DNA of 64,000 nucleotides from positions 806,001-870,000 of the forward strand of contig NZ_JQJJ01000010.1 in the NCBI RefSeq assembly GCF_000745475.1, in the 5' to 3' direction. The notes beneath the pieces were generated by a model. The model saw nothing but the letters and a program-made list of their open reading frames with translations, was not told the DNA's origin and did no database searches. Made by a program: the position numbers and the translations under genes. This DNA is from Allobosea sp. UNC402CLCol. Lineage in GTDB: Bacteria > Pseudomonadota > Alphaproteobacteria > Rhizobiales > Beijerinckiaceae. This document shows, piece after piece, positions 31,837 to 40,527 of this stretch (the stretch's first letter is position 1; every line of letters begins with the position of its first letter).

Positions 31837-32001
31837 GATGTCCGGGACACTGAGCCGGCATGCCCCTTGCGAGGGCTGGGGTGCAGCTTTGCGAATTGCC
31901 GCTTCCGGTCTTTCGCTCTAATGAGGGATGATCCGCCTCCCTCCTCGGTCGGCACTGGGTAACCGGCAACTTCCGGTCAAGGCCCTGCGCCCGGAGACAC
32001 G

Positions 32002-32988
32002 ATGATGACGACGACGACCGCGCCCGGATTGCCCGACATGAAGCTGTCGGTGCGGCAGACCTTCGGGATCGACACAGACCTCGAGGTGCCGGCCTTTTCG
32101 GTAGCCGATCCGCATGTGCCGGATTTCGACCCGGATTACCGTTTTGATCGCGACACCACCATCGCGATCCTCGCCGGCTTCGCGCATAACCGCCGCGTCA
32201 TGATCTCGGGCTATCACGGCACCGGCAAGTCGACCCATATCGAGCAGGTCGCCGCCCGGCTGAACTGGCCCTGCGTGCGCGTCAACCTCGACAGCCATGT
32301 CTCGCGCCTCGACCTCGTCGGCAAGGACGCGATCGTGCTGAAGGAGGGCAAGCAGATCACGGAGTTCCAGGACGGCATCCTGCCCTGGGCGCTGCAGAAC
32401 AACATCGCGCTCGTCTTCGACGAGTACGATGCCGGCCGCCCGGACGTGATGTTCGTGATCCAGCGCGTACTGGAGCAATCCGGCAAGCTCACCCTGCTCG
32501 ACCAGAAGCGCGTCATCCGCCCGCATGGGGCGTTCCGGCTGTTCGCCACCGCCAATACGGTCGGGCTCGGCGATACGTCCGGCCTCTATCACGGCACGCA
32601 GCAGATCAACCAGGGCCAGATGGACCGCTGGTCGATCGTGACCACGCTGAACTACCTGCCTCATGACAACGAGGTCGCGATCGTTCTGGCGAAGTCGAAG
32701 CACTACCAGAAGAGCCCGGAGGGCAAGGACATCGTCAACAAGATGGTCCGCGTCGCCGATCTCACCCGCAACGCCTTCATGAACGGCGATCTCTCGACCG
32801 TGATGAGCCCGCGCACGGTCATCACCTGGGCGGAGAACGCGGCGATCTTCGGCGATATCGGCTTCGCCTTCCGCGTCACCTTCCTGAACAAGTGCGACGA
32901 GATGGAGCGCACGCTGGTGGCCGAGTTCTTCCAGCGCTCTTTCGGCAAGGAACTGCCGGAGAGCGCGGCGAACGTGGTCCTCAGCTAA
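32002..32988 (+). CDS. cobS: Cobaltochelatase subunit CobS
   Basis: 328-residue AAA+ subunit of the aerobic CobNST cobaltochelatase, which uses ATP to insert cobalt into hydrogenobyrinic acid a,c-diamide. Walker A is [18 protein letters not shown], Walker B is [12 protein letters not shown], and sensor sequence [20 protein letters not shown] follows. The N-terminus [20 protein letters not shown] is characteristic of CobS. Two adjacent ATGs at 32002 and 32005 compete as start. Two small genes stand between it and cobT; cobN is not in the window. Together with the PduO gene it indicates aerobic B12 synthesis. Confidence 0.96.
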   Translation: MMTTTTAPGLPDMKLSVRQTFGIDTDLEVPAFSVADPHVPDFDPDYRFDRDTTIAILAGFAHNRRVMISGYHGTGKSTHIEQVAARLNWPCVRVNLDSHVSRLDLVGKDAIVLKEGKQITEFQDGILPWALQNNIALVFDEYDAGRPDVMFVIQRVLEQSGKLTLLDQKRVIRPHGAFRLFATANTVGLGDTSGLYHGTQQINQGQMDRWSIVTTLNYLPHDNEVAIVLAKSKHYQKSPEGKDIVNKMVRVADLTRNAFMNGDLSTVMSPRTVITWAENAAIFGDIGFAFRVTFLNKCDEMERTLVAEFFQRSFGKELPESAANVVLS

Positions 32989-33004
32989 CGAGAGGATACG
33001 AGCC

Positions 33005-33355
33005 ATGGCGCAGTATCAGGGAAGCTGCCACTGCGGGCGGGTCGCCTACGAGGTCGAAGCCGATCTCGGGCAGACGCTCACCTGCAACTGCTCCTACTGC
33101 CAGCGCCGTGGCTCGATTCTCGCGTTCTCGCCCGCGAGCTCATTTGCCTTGACCAAGGGCGAGGATGCGCTGACCGAGTACCGCTTCCATACGCAGAAGA
33201 TCCAGCATCTGTTCTGCGAGACCTGTGGCATCGAATCCTTTGCCAAGGCGAATGGGCCCGACGGCACGCCGATGGTCGCGGTGAATGTGCGCTGCCTCGT
33301 TGGCGTCGAGCCGACCGAATTGTCGCCGACGGCCTATGACGGGCGCTCGCGCTAG
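33005..33355 (+). CDS. GFA-family zinc-binding protein
   Basis: 116 residues of the Gfa/CENP-V fold. The metal-binding Cys pattern is YQGSCHCGRVAYEV, then LTCNCSYCQRRGSILAF and FCETCGIESFAKA, which would hold two zinc ions. The family was named after a glutathione-dependent formaldehyde-activating enzyme, but most members have unknown function, so no reaction is assigned. It starts 16 bases after cobS and ends eight bases before the GNAT gene, in an apparent cobS-gfa-GNAT-cobT operon. Confidence 0.88.
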   Translation: MAQYQGSCHCGRVAYEVEADLGQTLTCNCSYCQRRGSILAFSPASSFALTKGEDALTEYRFHTQKIQHLFCETCGIESFAKANGPDGTPMVAVNVRCLVGVEPTELSPTAYDGRSR

Positions 33356-33363
33356 GGGGAGCG

Positions 33364-33780
33364 ATGGTCGCGATCACGGTCGAGCCCGAGCAGGACGAGA
33401 CGCGTGCCGCGGTGTTGCGCGGCCTGAGCGCCCATAACCAGTCGAGGGTCGGCCCGCGCAACGGCAAGCCGCTGACGATCAGCCTGCGCGATGCGGATGG
33501 CGCGATCCTCGGTGGGCTGGTCGGCGAGCTGAAGTGGGAATGGCTCCATGTCGACCTGTTCTGGATCGACGAAAGCCAGCGCGGTGCGGGACAGGGCGCG
33601 GCCATCATGGCCGAGGCCGAGCAGCGGGCGAGGGATTATGGCGCACGTGGCGTCTATCTCTCGACGATGAGCATCCAGGCTCCTGATTTCTACCCCAAGC
33701 TGGGCTATCGCGAGTGCGGTCGGATGGAGAACTATCCGGTGGCCGGTCAAACGCTGCATCATTTCACGAAGGCGCTATGA
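33364..33780 (+). CDS. GNAT-family N-acetyltransferase
   Basis: 138 residues with the GNAT fold. The acetyl-CoA pyrophosphate loop is [20 protein letters not shown] (Q/RxxGxG/A), and the C-terminal strand pair [20 protein letters not shown] ends in the FY..LGY motif common to small-molecule acetyltransferases. The substrate is unknown. Its last bases overlap the cobT start (ATGA), so it is translationally coupled with cobT. That context does not by itself imply a role in B12 synthesis. Confidence 0.85.
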   Translation: MVAITVEPEQDETRAAVLRGLSAHNQSRVGPRNGKPLTISLRDADGAILGGLVGELKWEWLHVDLFWIDESQRGAGQGAAIMAEAEQRARDYGARGVYLSTMSIQAPDFYPKLGYRECGRMENYPVAGQTLHHFTKAL

Positions 33781-35675
33781 GCATCTCGAACCGCAAGCCC
33801 GGAACGCCGAAGGAAGCCCCGGCCGAGCCGCTGAAGCGGGCGATTTCCGGTGCGATGAAGGCCATCGCGCGCAAGCCGGAGATGGAAATCGTCTTCGCCG
33901 CCGACAAGCCTTCGCTGGTCGGCGAGCGGGCGCGCCTGCCCGAGCCGCCGCGCAAGCTGACGGCCGGCGATGTCGCGGTGCTGCGCGGGCACGCCGATTC
34001 GATGGCGCTGCGCCTCGCCTGCCATGACGCTGCGATCCACCGCCGCGCCGCGCCGGAGGGCGATGCCGCGCGCGCCGTCTTCGACGCGGTCGAGCAGGCG
34101 CGGGTCGAGTGCATCGGCGCGCGGCGCATGTCCGGCATGGCCGGCAACATCTCGGCGATGCTGGAGGACCGCTATCACCGTGGCGGGCGCTATGAGGAGA
34201 TCACCGACCGGGCCGATGCGCCGCTCGAGGATGCGGTGGCGCTCATGGTGCGCGAGCGGCTGACGGGGCTGAAGCCGCCCAAGGCGGCCGAAAAGATCGT
34301 CGAGCTCTGGCGCGAGCAGATCGAGGCCAAGGCCGGGGACGATCTCGACCGGCTGTCGAAGACCATCGAGGACCAGCGCGGCTTCGCCCGCACGGTGCGC
34401 GACATGTTGGCGGCGCTCGACATGGCCGACCAGAGCGCGCAGGGCGACGAATCCGAGGAGGACGAGGACAATCAGGATCAGTCCTCCGAGGATCAGCAGC
34501 AGCAGGAAGGCGAGTCCGACCAGGAGAGCGGCTCCGACCGCTCCGAGGTCGAGGTCAGCGAGGACGCGACCGAGGAATTGCAGGAGGGCGCCTCCGAATC
34601 ATCCGACGCGCCGGCGGGCGACTGGGAGGAGGAGGACGAGAACTCCGAATCCGAGGAGGCCGGCGAGGCGCCACGCCCGCGCGAAGGCAAGAATGACGGC
34701 CGCCTGGCGACGGACTACAAGGCCTATACGGTCAAGTTCGACGAGATCGTCACGGCCGAGGAGCTCTGCGACGCCGAGGAGCTGACCCGGCTGCGCGCCT
34801 ATCTCGACAAGCAGCTCGCGCATCTGCAGGGCGTCGTCGCGAGGCTTGCAAACCGGCTGCAGCGGCGCCTGATGGCGCAGCAGAACCGCTCCTGGCAGTT
34901 CGACCTGGAGGAGGGCGCGCTCGACCCGGCTAGGCTGCCGCGCATCATCATCGACCCGTTCCAGCCGCTCTCCTTCCGGCAGGAATCGGATGTGAATTTC
35001 CGCGACACGGTCGTCACGCTGCTGATCGACAATTCCGGCTCGATGCGCGGACGGCCGATCACGGTCGCGGCGACCTGCGCCGACATCCTGGCGCGGACGC
35101 TGGAGCGCTGCGGCGTCAAGGTCGAATTGCTCGGCTTCACCACGCGCGCCTGGAAGGGCGGGCTTTCGCGCGAGGCCTGGCTGCAATCGGGCAAGCCGGC
35201 CAATCCGGGCCGCCTCAACGATCTCAGGCACATCATCTACAAGGCCGCCGACGCTCCCTGGCGCCGCGCCCGCAAGAATCTCGGCCTGATGATGCGCGAG
35301 GGGCTGCTCAAGGAGAATATCGACGGCGAGGCGCTGGACTGGGCACATAAGCGCCTGCTCGGCCGGCCCGAGCAGCGCAAGATCCTGATGGTGATCTCGG
35401 ACGGCGCGCCGGTCGATGATTCCACGCTGTCGGTCAATGCCGGCAACTATCTGGAGCGGCATCTGCGCCATGTCATCGCCGAGATCGAGACGCGCTCACC
35501 GGTCGAGCTGATCGCCATCGGCATCGGCCATGACGTCACGCGCTATTACCGCCGCGCCGTCACCATCGTCGATGCCGAGGAGCTCGGCGGCGTGATGACC
35601 GAGAAGCTCGCCGAGCTGTTCGAGGAAGATGGCCCGGCTTCCGGATCCGCTTCCGGCTCGCGCCGCCTGCACTGA
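33777..35675 (+). CDS. cobT: Cobaltochelatase subunit CobT
   Basis: 632 residues forming the second AAA+-associated subunit of CobNST. The N-terminal half starts [20 protein letters not shown] and is helical. Residues about 220-310 form a very acidic Glu/Asp/Ser/Gln linker. The C-terminal half is a von Willebrand A domain with MIDAS motif [20 protein letters not shown]. CobS and CobT form a stacked hexameric ring that drives cobalt insertion by CobN. ATG at 33777 overlaps the GNAT stop; a longer frame upstream overlaps that gene and is rejected. It overlaps the next gene by one base. Confidence 0.95.
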   Translation: MSISNRKPGTPKEAPAEPLKRAISGAMKAIARKPEMEIVFAADKPSLVGERARLPEPPRKLTAGDVAVLRGHADSMALRLACHDAAIHRRAAPEGDAARAVFDAVEQARVECIGARRMSGMAGNISAMLEDRYHRGGRYEEITDRADAPLEDAVALMVRERLTGLKPPKAAEKIVELWREQIEAKAGDDLDRLSKTIEDQRGFARTVRDMLAALDMADQSAQGDESEEDEDNQDQSSEDQQQQEGESDQESGSDRSEVEVSEDATEELQEGASESSDAPAGDWEEEDENSESEEAGEAPRPREGKNDGRLATDYKAYTVKFDEIVTAEELCDAEELTRLRAYLDKQLAHLQGVVARLANRLQRRLMAQQNRSWQFDLEEGALDPARLPRIIIDPFQPLSFRQESDVNFRDTVVTLLIDNSGSMRGRPITVAATCADILARTLERCGVKVELLGFTTRAWKGGLSREAWLQSGKPANPGRLNDLRHIIYKAADAPWRRARKNLGLMMREGLLKENIDGEALDWAHKRLLGRPEQRKILMVISDGAPVDDSTLSVNAGNYLERHLRHVIAEIETRSPVELIAIGIGHDVTRYYRRAVTIVDAEELGGVMTEKLAELFEEDGPASGSASGSRRLH

Positions 35676-36673
35676 TGCGCCTCAGCCGTCGCGGCCTGCT
35701 GGCAGGGCTGGGTTCGCTCGCGCTGCCACCGGCGGCGCAGGCGATCGAGCAGAATCGCTTTTCCGTCGAGATCGGCGCGCGGCGCATCGCCGCCTTCGAG
35801 CCGCGCAGCCCGGAGAAGCGGCGCTTCGGCGCCTTGCAGTTTCGCGGCGGGCTCGTGCTGTCCTGCAGCCATCCGCGCTTCGGCGGGTTCTCCGGGCTGT
35901 GGCGTTCCGTCGATGGGCGCGAACTCGTTTCGGTCAGTGATCGCGGCTATTGGCTGACGGCGAAGGTCGCCTCGGACGCTGGGCGGCTGGTCGGGCTGGG
36001 GAGCGCCGAGATGGCACCCATCCTCGGCGCCTCGGGGCGGCCGCTGGCGCGCACGCGCTCTTTCGATACGGAGAGCCTCGCGATTGCCGGTGGCGTCGCC
36101 TATGTCGGCGTCGAGCGCACGCATGAGGTGCTGCGCTTCGACTGGGCCGGGGAGGGCGTCGAGGCGCGGGCGCGCTCGCTGCCGGTGCCGCCCGAGGTCA
36201 AGCGCCTGCCGAGCAACCGCAGCCTGGAGGCGGTCGGCGTGGTGCCGGCGGGGCCGCTTGCCGGCACCGTGGTCGCGATCGCCGAGCGCTCCGGCCGCGA
36301 GAACGAGCCGACGCTGGGGGTGATCCTGAGCCCCGGCCGGCCGGGGCTGTTCAAGGTCGTGCGCCATGACGGCTACGACATCACCGATCTCGCCTTCCTG
36401 CCCTCCGGCGACATGCTGGTGCTGGAGCGCTGGTACAGGCCGTGGCGTGGCGTCGGCATGCGGATCCGGCGAATCGCCGGGCGCGACCTCAAGTCCGGCG
36501 CGCTGCTCGACGGGCCCTACCTGATCGAGGCCGATCTCGGTTTCGAGATCGACAATATGGAAGGGCTCTCTGTCCATCTGGATCAGGGGCGGACGATTCT
36601 CACCCTGATCTCGGACGATAATTTCTCGATCCTGCAGCGCACGCTGCTGCTGGAATTCGAGCTGGTCGCATAG
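35675..36673 (+). CDS. Exported esterase-like phytase-family protein
   Basis: 332 residues with a Tat-like signal peptide ([20 protein letters not shown]) and a beta-propeller of the 'esterase-like activity of phytase' family (PF13449). Typical segments are FGGFSGLWRSVDGRELVSVS, DRGYWLTA, DTESLAIAGGVAYVGVERTH, LPSNRSLEAVGVVPAG and IDNMEGLSVHLDQGRTILTL with ISDDNFSILQRTLLLEFEL. The fold places it in the periplasm. Substrate and activity are not established for most members. It directly follows cobT with a one-base overlap, though a functional tie to B12 is not evident. Confidence 0.87.
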   Translation: MRLSRRGLLAGLGSLALPPAAQAIEQNRFSVEIGARRIAAFEPRSPEKRRFGALQFRGGLVLSCSHPRFGGFSGLWRSVDGRELVSVSDRGYWLTAKVASDAGRLVGLGSAEMAPILGASGRPLARTRSFDTESLAIAGGVAYVGVERTHEVLRFDWAGEGVEARARSLPVPPEVKRLPSNRSLEAVGVVPAGPLAGTVVAIAERSGRENEPTLGVILSPGRPGLFKVVRHDGYDITDLAFLPSGDMLVLERWYRPWRGVGMRIRRIAGRDLKSGALLDGPYLIEADLGFEIDNMEGLSVHLDQGRTILTLISDDNFSILQRTLLLEFELVA

Positions 36674-36678
36674 TGGGC

Positions 36679-36780
36679 GTCATGGTCGGGCTTGACCCGA
36701 CCATCTCTTGCCGAATGAAGTTCCGATGCCTTCTCGTCCCGAGATTCTCGGGTCTGCGCTACGCTTCGCCCGAGAATGAC
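36679..36780. repeat. Intergenic palindromic repeat, family A
   Basis: The element starts GTCATGGTCGGG, contains GGTCGGGCTTGACCCGACC and TCGGGTCTGCGCTACGCTTC (with nested inverted repeats) and ends CGCCCGAGAATGAC. The same arrangement occurs at 42410-42512. It lies between the convergent esterase-like and rpmB genes. Confidence 0.6.
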
Positions 36781-36792
36781 GCCTCATTCGCC

Positions 36793-36820
36793 AACGAAAA
36801 AAGCGGCCTTGCGGCCGCTT
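36793..36820 (-). terminator. Rho-independent terminator of rpmB
   Basis: AAGCGGCC (36801-36808) pairs perfectly with GGCCGCTT (36813-36820) around TTGC. On the minus strand the hairpin is followed by TTTTTTCG, so it terminates transcription of rpmB, whose stop is 27 bases upstream. Confidence 0.8.
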
Positions 36821-36846
36821 CGTTCAAACCCGAGATGAAAACCCGC

Positions 36847-37134
36847 TCAGTTGGCAGCGAGCTTCTTCTCGAGGTCGCGCTTCAGGCCGAGAGCGCCGAC
36901 CGAGAGGTCGTCGGCCGCAGCCTTGAGCAGGAAGGCGTCGAGGCCGCCGCGATGCTCGACCGAACGCAGGGCGTTGGCCGAGATGCGCAGGCGCACCGAA
37001 CGGCCGAGCGCGTCCGACTGCAGCGTCACATTGACGAGGTTCGGGCGGAAGACGGTCTTCGTCTTGCGGTTCGAGTGGCTGACGAGGTGGCCGCTCTGGG
37101 TGGCTTTCCCGGTCAGTTCGCAACGGCGGGCCAT
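36847..37134 (-). CDS. rpmB: 50S ribosomal protein L28
   Basis: 95-residue ribosomal protein. It starts [20 protein letters not shown] and continues [20 protein letters not shown], the L28 signature with the alphaproteobacterial NxKTKRxFxPNL pattern. The protein is part of the large subunit near the E site. The ATG at 37134 gives the standard N-terminus; an open frame 24 codons longer has none. A clear terminator follows, so it is probably monocistronic, as in related genomes. Confidence 0.96.
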   Translation of the reverse strand: MARRCELTGKATQSGHLVSHSNRKTKTVFRPNLVNVTLQSDALGRSVRLRISANALRSVEHRGGLDAFLLKAAADDLSVGALGLKRDLEKKLAAN

Positions 37135-37425
37135 GGCAATCGTTCCTTGCATCCCCGGTTCGCTCAAATAAAAATGCCGACACGCGACGTGCCGGCCATC
37201 GAGCACCGGAAGTCAAATTGAGTTGGCGGTTCCATAGCCAAGGCTGTGAGCCACGTCAAGAAAAACTCCAAGCACCGCGATGGCAATCCATCAGCGTTAA
37301 GGGATCGTAAAGCGCCGGGCCGGATGCTTTCATCGGAAAGCTGCCCGAGGGCGGCGCTGCGGTCACGATTCGGACCGATTCACAATGCATGTCGCGGCAT
37401 GATCGCGCCGCTCCGGAGGAACTGG

Positions 37426-38238
37426 ATGAAGCCCGCCGTCGCATCATCCCTGGCAGGTCTGATCCTCTCGATCTCTTTCGCCACCGCGGCGGTGGAGGCG
37501 GCGTCGCTCGACGCCAGATACGATGTCTCGCTGCTCGGCATCACCTTCGGCAAGGCCGGCCTGAGCGGCAGCATCGACGGCGCCAACTACAAGCTCGACC
37601 TCGTCGCCAAGCTGACCGGCGTGGTCGGCGGGGTGACCGGCGGCCGCGGCTCGGGCGCTGCGACGGGGGCGCTCGTCGGCGGCAAGCTCTCGCCCAAGAC
37701 CTTCGCTGTGAGCGCGGCCAACTCCAGCGAGAGCCGCACCGTGCGGATGGCGCTCGCCGACAACAGCGTCGCCGGCATCGACATCGAGCCGCCGATCGAC
37801 GAGAAGCCGGATCGCGTGCCGCTGACCGATGGCAACAAGCGCAACATCGTCGACCCGCTCAGCGCTTTCATCATGCCGGTCAACGGCAAGGGCAAGGACG
37901 CCTGCAACCGCACCCTGCCGATCTTCGACGGCGCGGCGCGCTACGACATCAAGCTCTCGAGCGCGGGCACCCGCCACGTCAAGCTCGACGGCTATAGCGG
38001 GCCGGTCTCGATCTGCCAGGCGCGCTATGTCCCCATCGCCGGCCACCGGGCGCTCCGGCCCAGCACCAAGTTCATGGCCGAGAACAAGGACATCACCACT
38101 TGGCTCGCACCCGTGGCGGGCACCGATGTGATGGTGCCGGTGCGCATCTCGGTGAAGACGATGATTGGCACGGCGGTGATCGAGGCGTCGAGCTTCAAGG
38201 TCGATCCGGGCGTGACGGCGAGCGCGGCGCGGAACTGA
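37426..38238 (+). CDS. DUF3108 family exported protein
   Basis: 270 residues with a signal peptide (KPAVASSLAGLILSISFATA ending near VEA) followed by ASLDARYDVSLLGITFGKAG, the typical first strand of DUF3108. The domain is an all-beta periplasmic fold of unknown function and the C-terminal half holds LPIFDGAARYDIKLSSAGTR, another family hallmark. ATG at 37426 stands five bases after GGAGGA; an ATG nine codons upstream is less well placed. It lies next to rpmB, divergent from it, as in many rhizobial genomes. Confidence 0.85.
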   Translation: MKPAVASSLAGLILSISFATAAVEAASLDARYDVSLLGITFGKAGLSGSIDGANYKLDLVAKLTGVVGGVTGGRGSGAATGALVGGKLSPKTFAVSAANSSESRTVRMALADNSVAGIDIEPPIDEKPDRVPLTDGNKRNIVDPLSAFIMPVNGKGKDACNRTLPIFDGAARYDIKLSSAGTRHVKLDGYSGPVSICQARYVPIAGHRALRPSTKFMAENKDITTWLAPVAGTDVMVPVRISVKTMIGTAVIEASSFKVDPGVTASAARN

Positions 38239-38261
38239 ACGCGCTCGGCCGTTCACAGGAG

Positions 38262-38374
38262 TCCTCATCCTGAGGAGCCGCGAAGCGGCGTCTCGAAGGA
38301 GGGTCCAGAAGGCTCCGGAATCTCCTGAAGCATCCTTCGAGACACAAGCCGTTGGCTTGCTCCTCAGGATGAGG
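38262..38374. repeat. Intergenic nested palindromic repeat, family C
   Basis: TCCTCATCCTGAGGAGC at the left pairs with GCTCCTCAGGATGAGG at the right, and internally TCTCGAAGGA pairs with TCCTTCGAGA, giving a long cruciform with a nested arm. A half copy occurs inside the glycosyltransferase gene at 31249-31296. The element lies between the convergent DUF3108 and SMR genes. Confidence 0.75.
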
Positions 38375-38393
38375 GCTCGACCCTATGCAGCCT

Positions 38394-38723
38394 TCAATGC
38401 GCCGCCGATTTCGAGAACAGGTTGATCACCATGACACCGGCGACGATCAGCGCCATGCCGCCGAGCGCGGGCAGGTCGAGCTTCTGGTCGAAAAGCACCA
38501 GCGCGATCAGGCTGATCAGCACGATCCCGACGCCTGACCAGATCGCATAGGCGATGCCGACGGGGATCGTCCGCAGGCACAGCGACAGGAAATAAAACGC
38601 GCAGAAGAAGGCCGCGACGGTGATCAGCGACGGCAACAGCCGCGTGAACTCGTTCGAGGCCTTCAGCGCCGAGGTGCCGATCACCTCGCTGACGATGGCG
38701 ATGGCCAGGTAGAGATAGCTCAT
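38394..38723 (-). CDS. Small multidrug resistance (SMR) family transporter
   Basis: 109-residue inner-membrane protein with four transmembrane helices. The membrane Glu of EmrE-type proton antiporters is in IAIVSEVIGTSALKASNEFT, and GIAYAIWSGVGIVLISLIAL is the helix-3 signature. It should export cationic drugs or polyamine/guanidinium-like compounds as a dimer in exchange for protons. It resembles QacE/EmrE more than the Gdx guanidinium subclass, but this needs a tree. The start overlaps the stop of the NIPSNAP gene (ATGA), suggesting co-transcription. Confidence 0.92.
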   Translation of the reverse strand: MSYLYLAIAIVSEVIGTSALKASNEFTRLLPSLITVAAFFCAFYFLSLCLRTIPVGIAYAIWSGVGIVLISLIALVLFDQKLDLPALGGMALIVAGVMVINLFSKSAAH

Positions 38724-39082
38724 GCGGTCACGGCGTTCGTCCGGCGTTCCGAGGGAGCGCGGGACGCGCCGCGGTCATCCTCGAAAACCGGCCGGAAGAA
38801 GGAGCGCTCATAGCTGACGATGAAGCGGTCCTTTTCGTTCATCGCGAAGGCGGCCTGACATTCCGGGTCCGTGGCTGCGCGCTCGCGATACTCTTCATAG
38901 GCTGCGAGCGACGCGAAACTGAACATCGCCAGCGCGACGTTGGAGGTTCCTTCCGACGGCATGAAATAGCCGTGATGCACGCCGCCGAACTTCTCGACGA
39001 GCCGGATCCAGAGCTTGCCATAGGCCTCGAAGGCCGGAAGCTGATAGGGATCGACGATATAGCGCAGATGGCAGGTTATCAT
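38720..39082 (-). CDS. NIPSNAP family protein
   Basis: 120 residues of a dimeric alpha-beta barrel fold: MITCHLRYIVDPYQLPAFEA, GKLWIRLVEKFGGVHHGYFM, PSEGTSNVALAMFSFASLAA and YEEYRERAATDPECQAAF. The family is widespread and its members are often of unknown function; some bind heme or act on small molecules. The ATG at 39082 starts two bases after the aminotransferase stop, and the gene overlaps the SMR transporter by four bases, so the three form an operon. Confidence 0.85.
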   Translation of the reverse strand: MITCHLRYIVDPYQLPAFEAYGKLWIRLVEKFGGVHHGYFMPSEGTSNVALAMFSFASLAAYEEYRERAATDPECQAAFAMNEKDRFIVSYERSFFRPVFEDDRGASRAPSERRTNAVTA

Positions 39083-39084
39083 GC

Positions 39085-40269
39085 TCAGGCCACCTGCCGG
39101 CTCTCGAGGAATGCGCGCATCCGTTCCAGCGCCTTCTCGATGTTCTCCAGCGAGTTGGCATAGGAGAGGCGGATATAGCCCTCGCCATGGACGCCGAAAT
39201 CCGGGCCGCCGATGGTGGCAACGCCGGCATCCTCCAGCAGGGCGGAGGCGAGCTTCTTCGCCTTCCAGCCGGTCCTGGAGACGTTCGGGAAGGCGTAGAA
39301 AGCGCCCTTCGGCACGGCGCAGGAGATGCCGGGCAGGCCGTTCAGCCCCTTCACGACCGCCTTCCGGCGCCGGTCGAATTCGGCCACCATGGCGTGGACG
39401 GCATCCTGCGGGCCGGTGAGCGCCGCCAGCCCCGCCCATTGCGCGGGAGCGTTGACGCAGGAATGCGAGTTCACCGCGAGCTTGCGGGCATTGTCGTAGA
39501 GCGGCTTCGGCCAGACCGAGTAGCCCAGCCGCCAGCCGGTCATGGCGTAGGTCTTGGACCAGCCGTTGAGCAGGATCAGCCGGTCGCGGATCTCGGGATA
39601 GCTGAGCAGGCAGACGTGGCTTTCGCCGTCATAGACCATCTGGTCGTAGATCTCGTCCGACATGATCGCGACGTCGGGGAACTTCGCCAGGCCTGCGACG
39701 AGCTTGTCGACCTCGCTCTTGGGCGTGACGCCGCCGGTCGGGTTCGCCGGCGAATTGACGATGAGCAGGCGCGTCCTCGGCGTGATCAGCGAGAGCGTCT
39801 CCTCGGCGGAGAAGGCGAAGCCGTTCTCCTCGCGGACCGGCACCGGGATCGGCGTCGCGCCGGTGTATTCGATCATCGAGCGGTAGATCGGGAAGCCCGG
39901 GTCCGGATACAGAATTTCCGCGCCGGGCTCGCCGAACATCAGGATCGCCATGAACATGGTGACCTTGCCGCCGGGCACGATCATCACGTTCTCCGGCGAG
40001 ACCTCCACGGAAAAGCGCTTGTGCAGATCGGCAGCGACGGCCTCGCGCAGCGGCAGGATGCCGTTCGCGGGGGTGTAGCCGTGATGGCCGTCGCGCAGCG
40101 CCTTCACCGCCGCCTCGACGATATGCTCCGGCGTCGCGAAATCGGGCTGGCCGATGCCGAGATTGATGATGTCCTTGCCCTGTCGCTGCAGTTCCGTCGC
40201 CCGTGCCAGCACGGCGAAGGCGTTCTCCTCGCCGATTCGGGCGAAGGCGGGGGCGACATGGAGGGTCAT
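39085..40269 (-). CDS. PLP-dependent class I/II aminotransferase
   Basis: 394-residue cytoplasmic aminotransferase of the AspC/AlaT-like group. The internal aldimine Lys is in LILLNGWSKTYAMTGWRLGY, the substrate Arg in GEGYIRLSYANSLENIEKAL, and the cofactor-binding elements are NSPANPTGGV and MSDEIYDQMVYDG. The ATG at 40269 begins TLHVAPAFARIGEENAFAVL, the expected start; a longer upstream frame does not resemble the family. It is first in an operon with the NIPSNAP and SMR genes and is divergent from the dehydratase at 40528. The amino acid substrate cannot be fixed from sequence alone. Confidence 0.9.
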   Translation of the reverse strand: MTLHVAPAFARIGEENAFAVLARATELQRQGKDIINLGIGQPDFATPEHIVEAAVKALRDGHHGYTPANGILPLREAVAADLHKRFSVEVSPENVMIVPGGKVTMFMAILMFGEPGAEILYPDPGFPIYRSMIEYTGATPIPVPVREENGFAFSAEETLSLITPRTRLLIVNSPANPTGGVTPKSEVDKLVAGLAKFPDVAIMSDEIYDQMVYDGESHVCLLSYPEIRDRLILLNGWSKTYAMTGWRLGYSVWPKPLYDNARKLAVNSHSCVNAPAQWAGLAALTGPQDAVHAMVAEFDRRRKAVVKGLNGLPGISCAVPKGAFYAFPNVSRTGWKAKKLASALLEDAGVATIGGPDFGVHGEGYIRLSYANSLENIEKALERMRAFLESRQVA

Positions 40270-40527
40270 GATGGCCTCGGGCGTGATCGTTTCCGGCGGC
40301 CTGCTTGCCAGCGGCCTTGGGCCACAGTCTTCGCCGGAAAGGGCGCTGCGATGCAAGCCCGCGCGACGGCCTGCGCCCCGACCATGCAAGGCGCGCATGA
40401 AAAATAGTATGATTTATCGTGACGGGCCCTCTTGCGGGCGAAGGGGCCGGACCGGATAATCGTCAAATCATTCTAAGAAAAGGCGCTGCCGCAAGGCCTT
40501 GACGGCAGCGCGGGAGAGGAGCGTTCG

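Noticed and set aside
31837..32001. Possible cobalamin riboswitch upstream of cobS
   Set aside because: The 165-base gap lacks the conserved B12-box sequence and a suitable fold was not seen.
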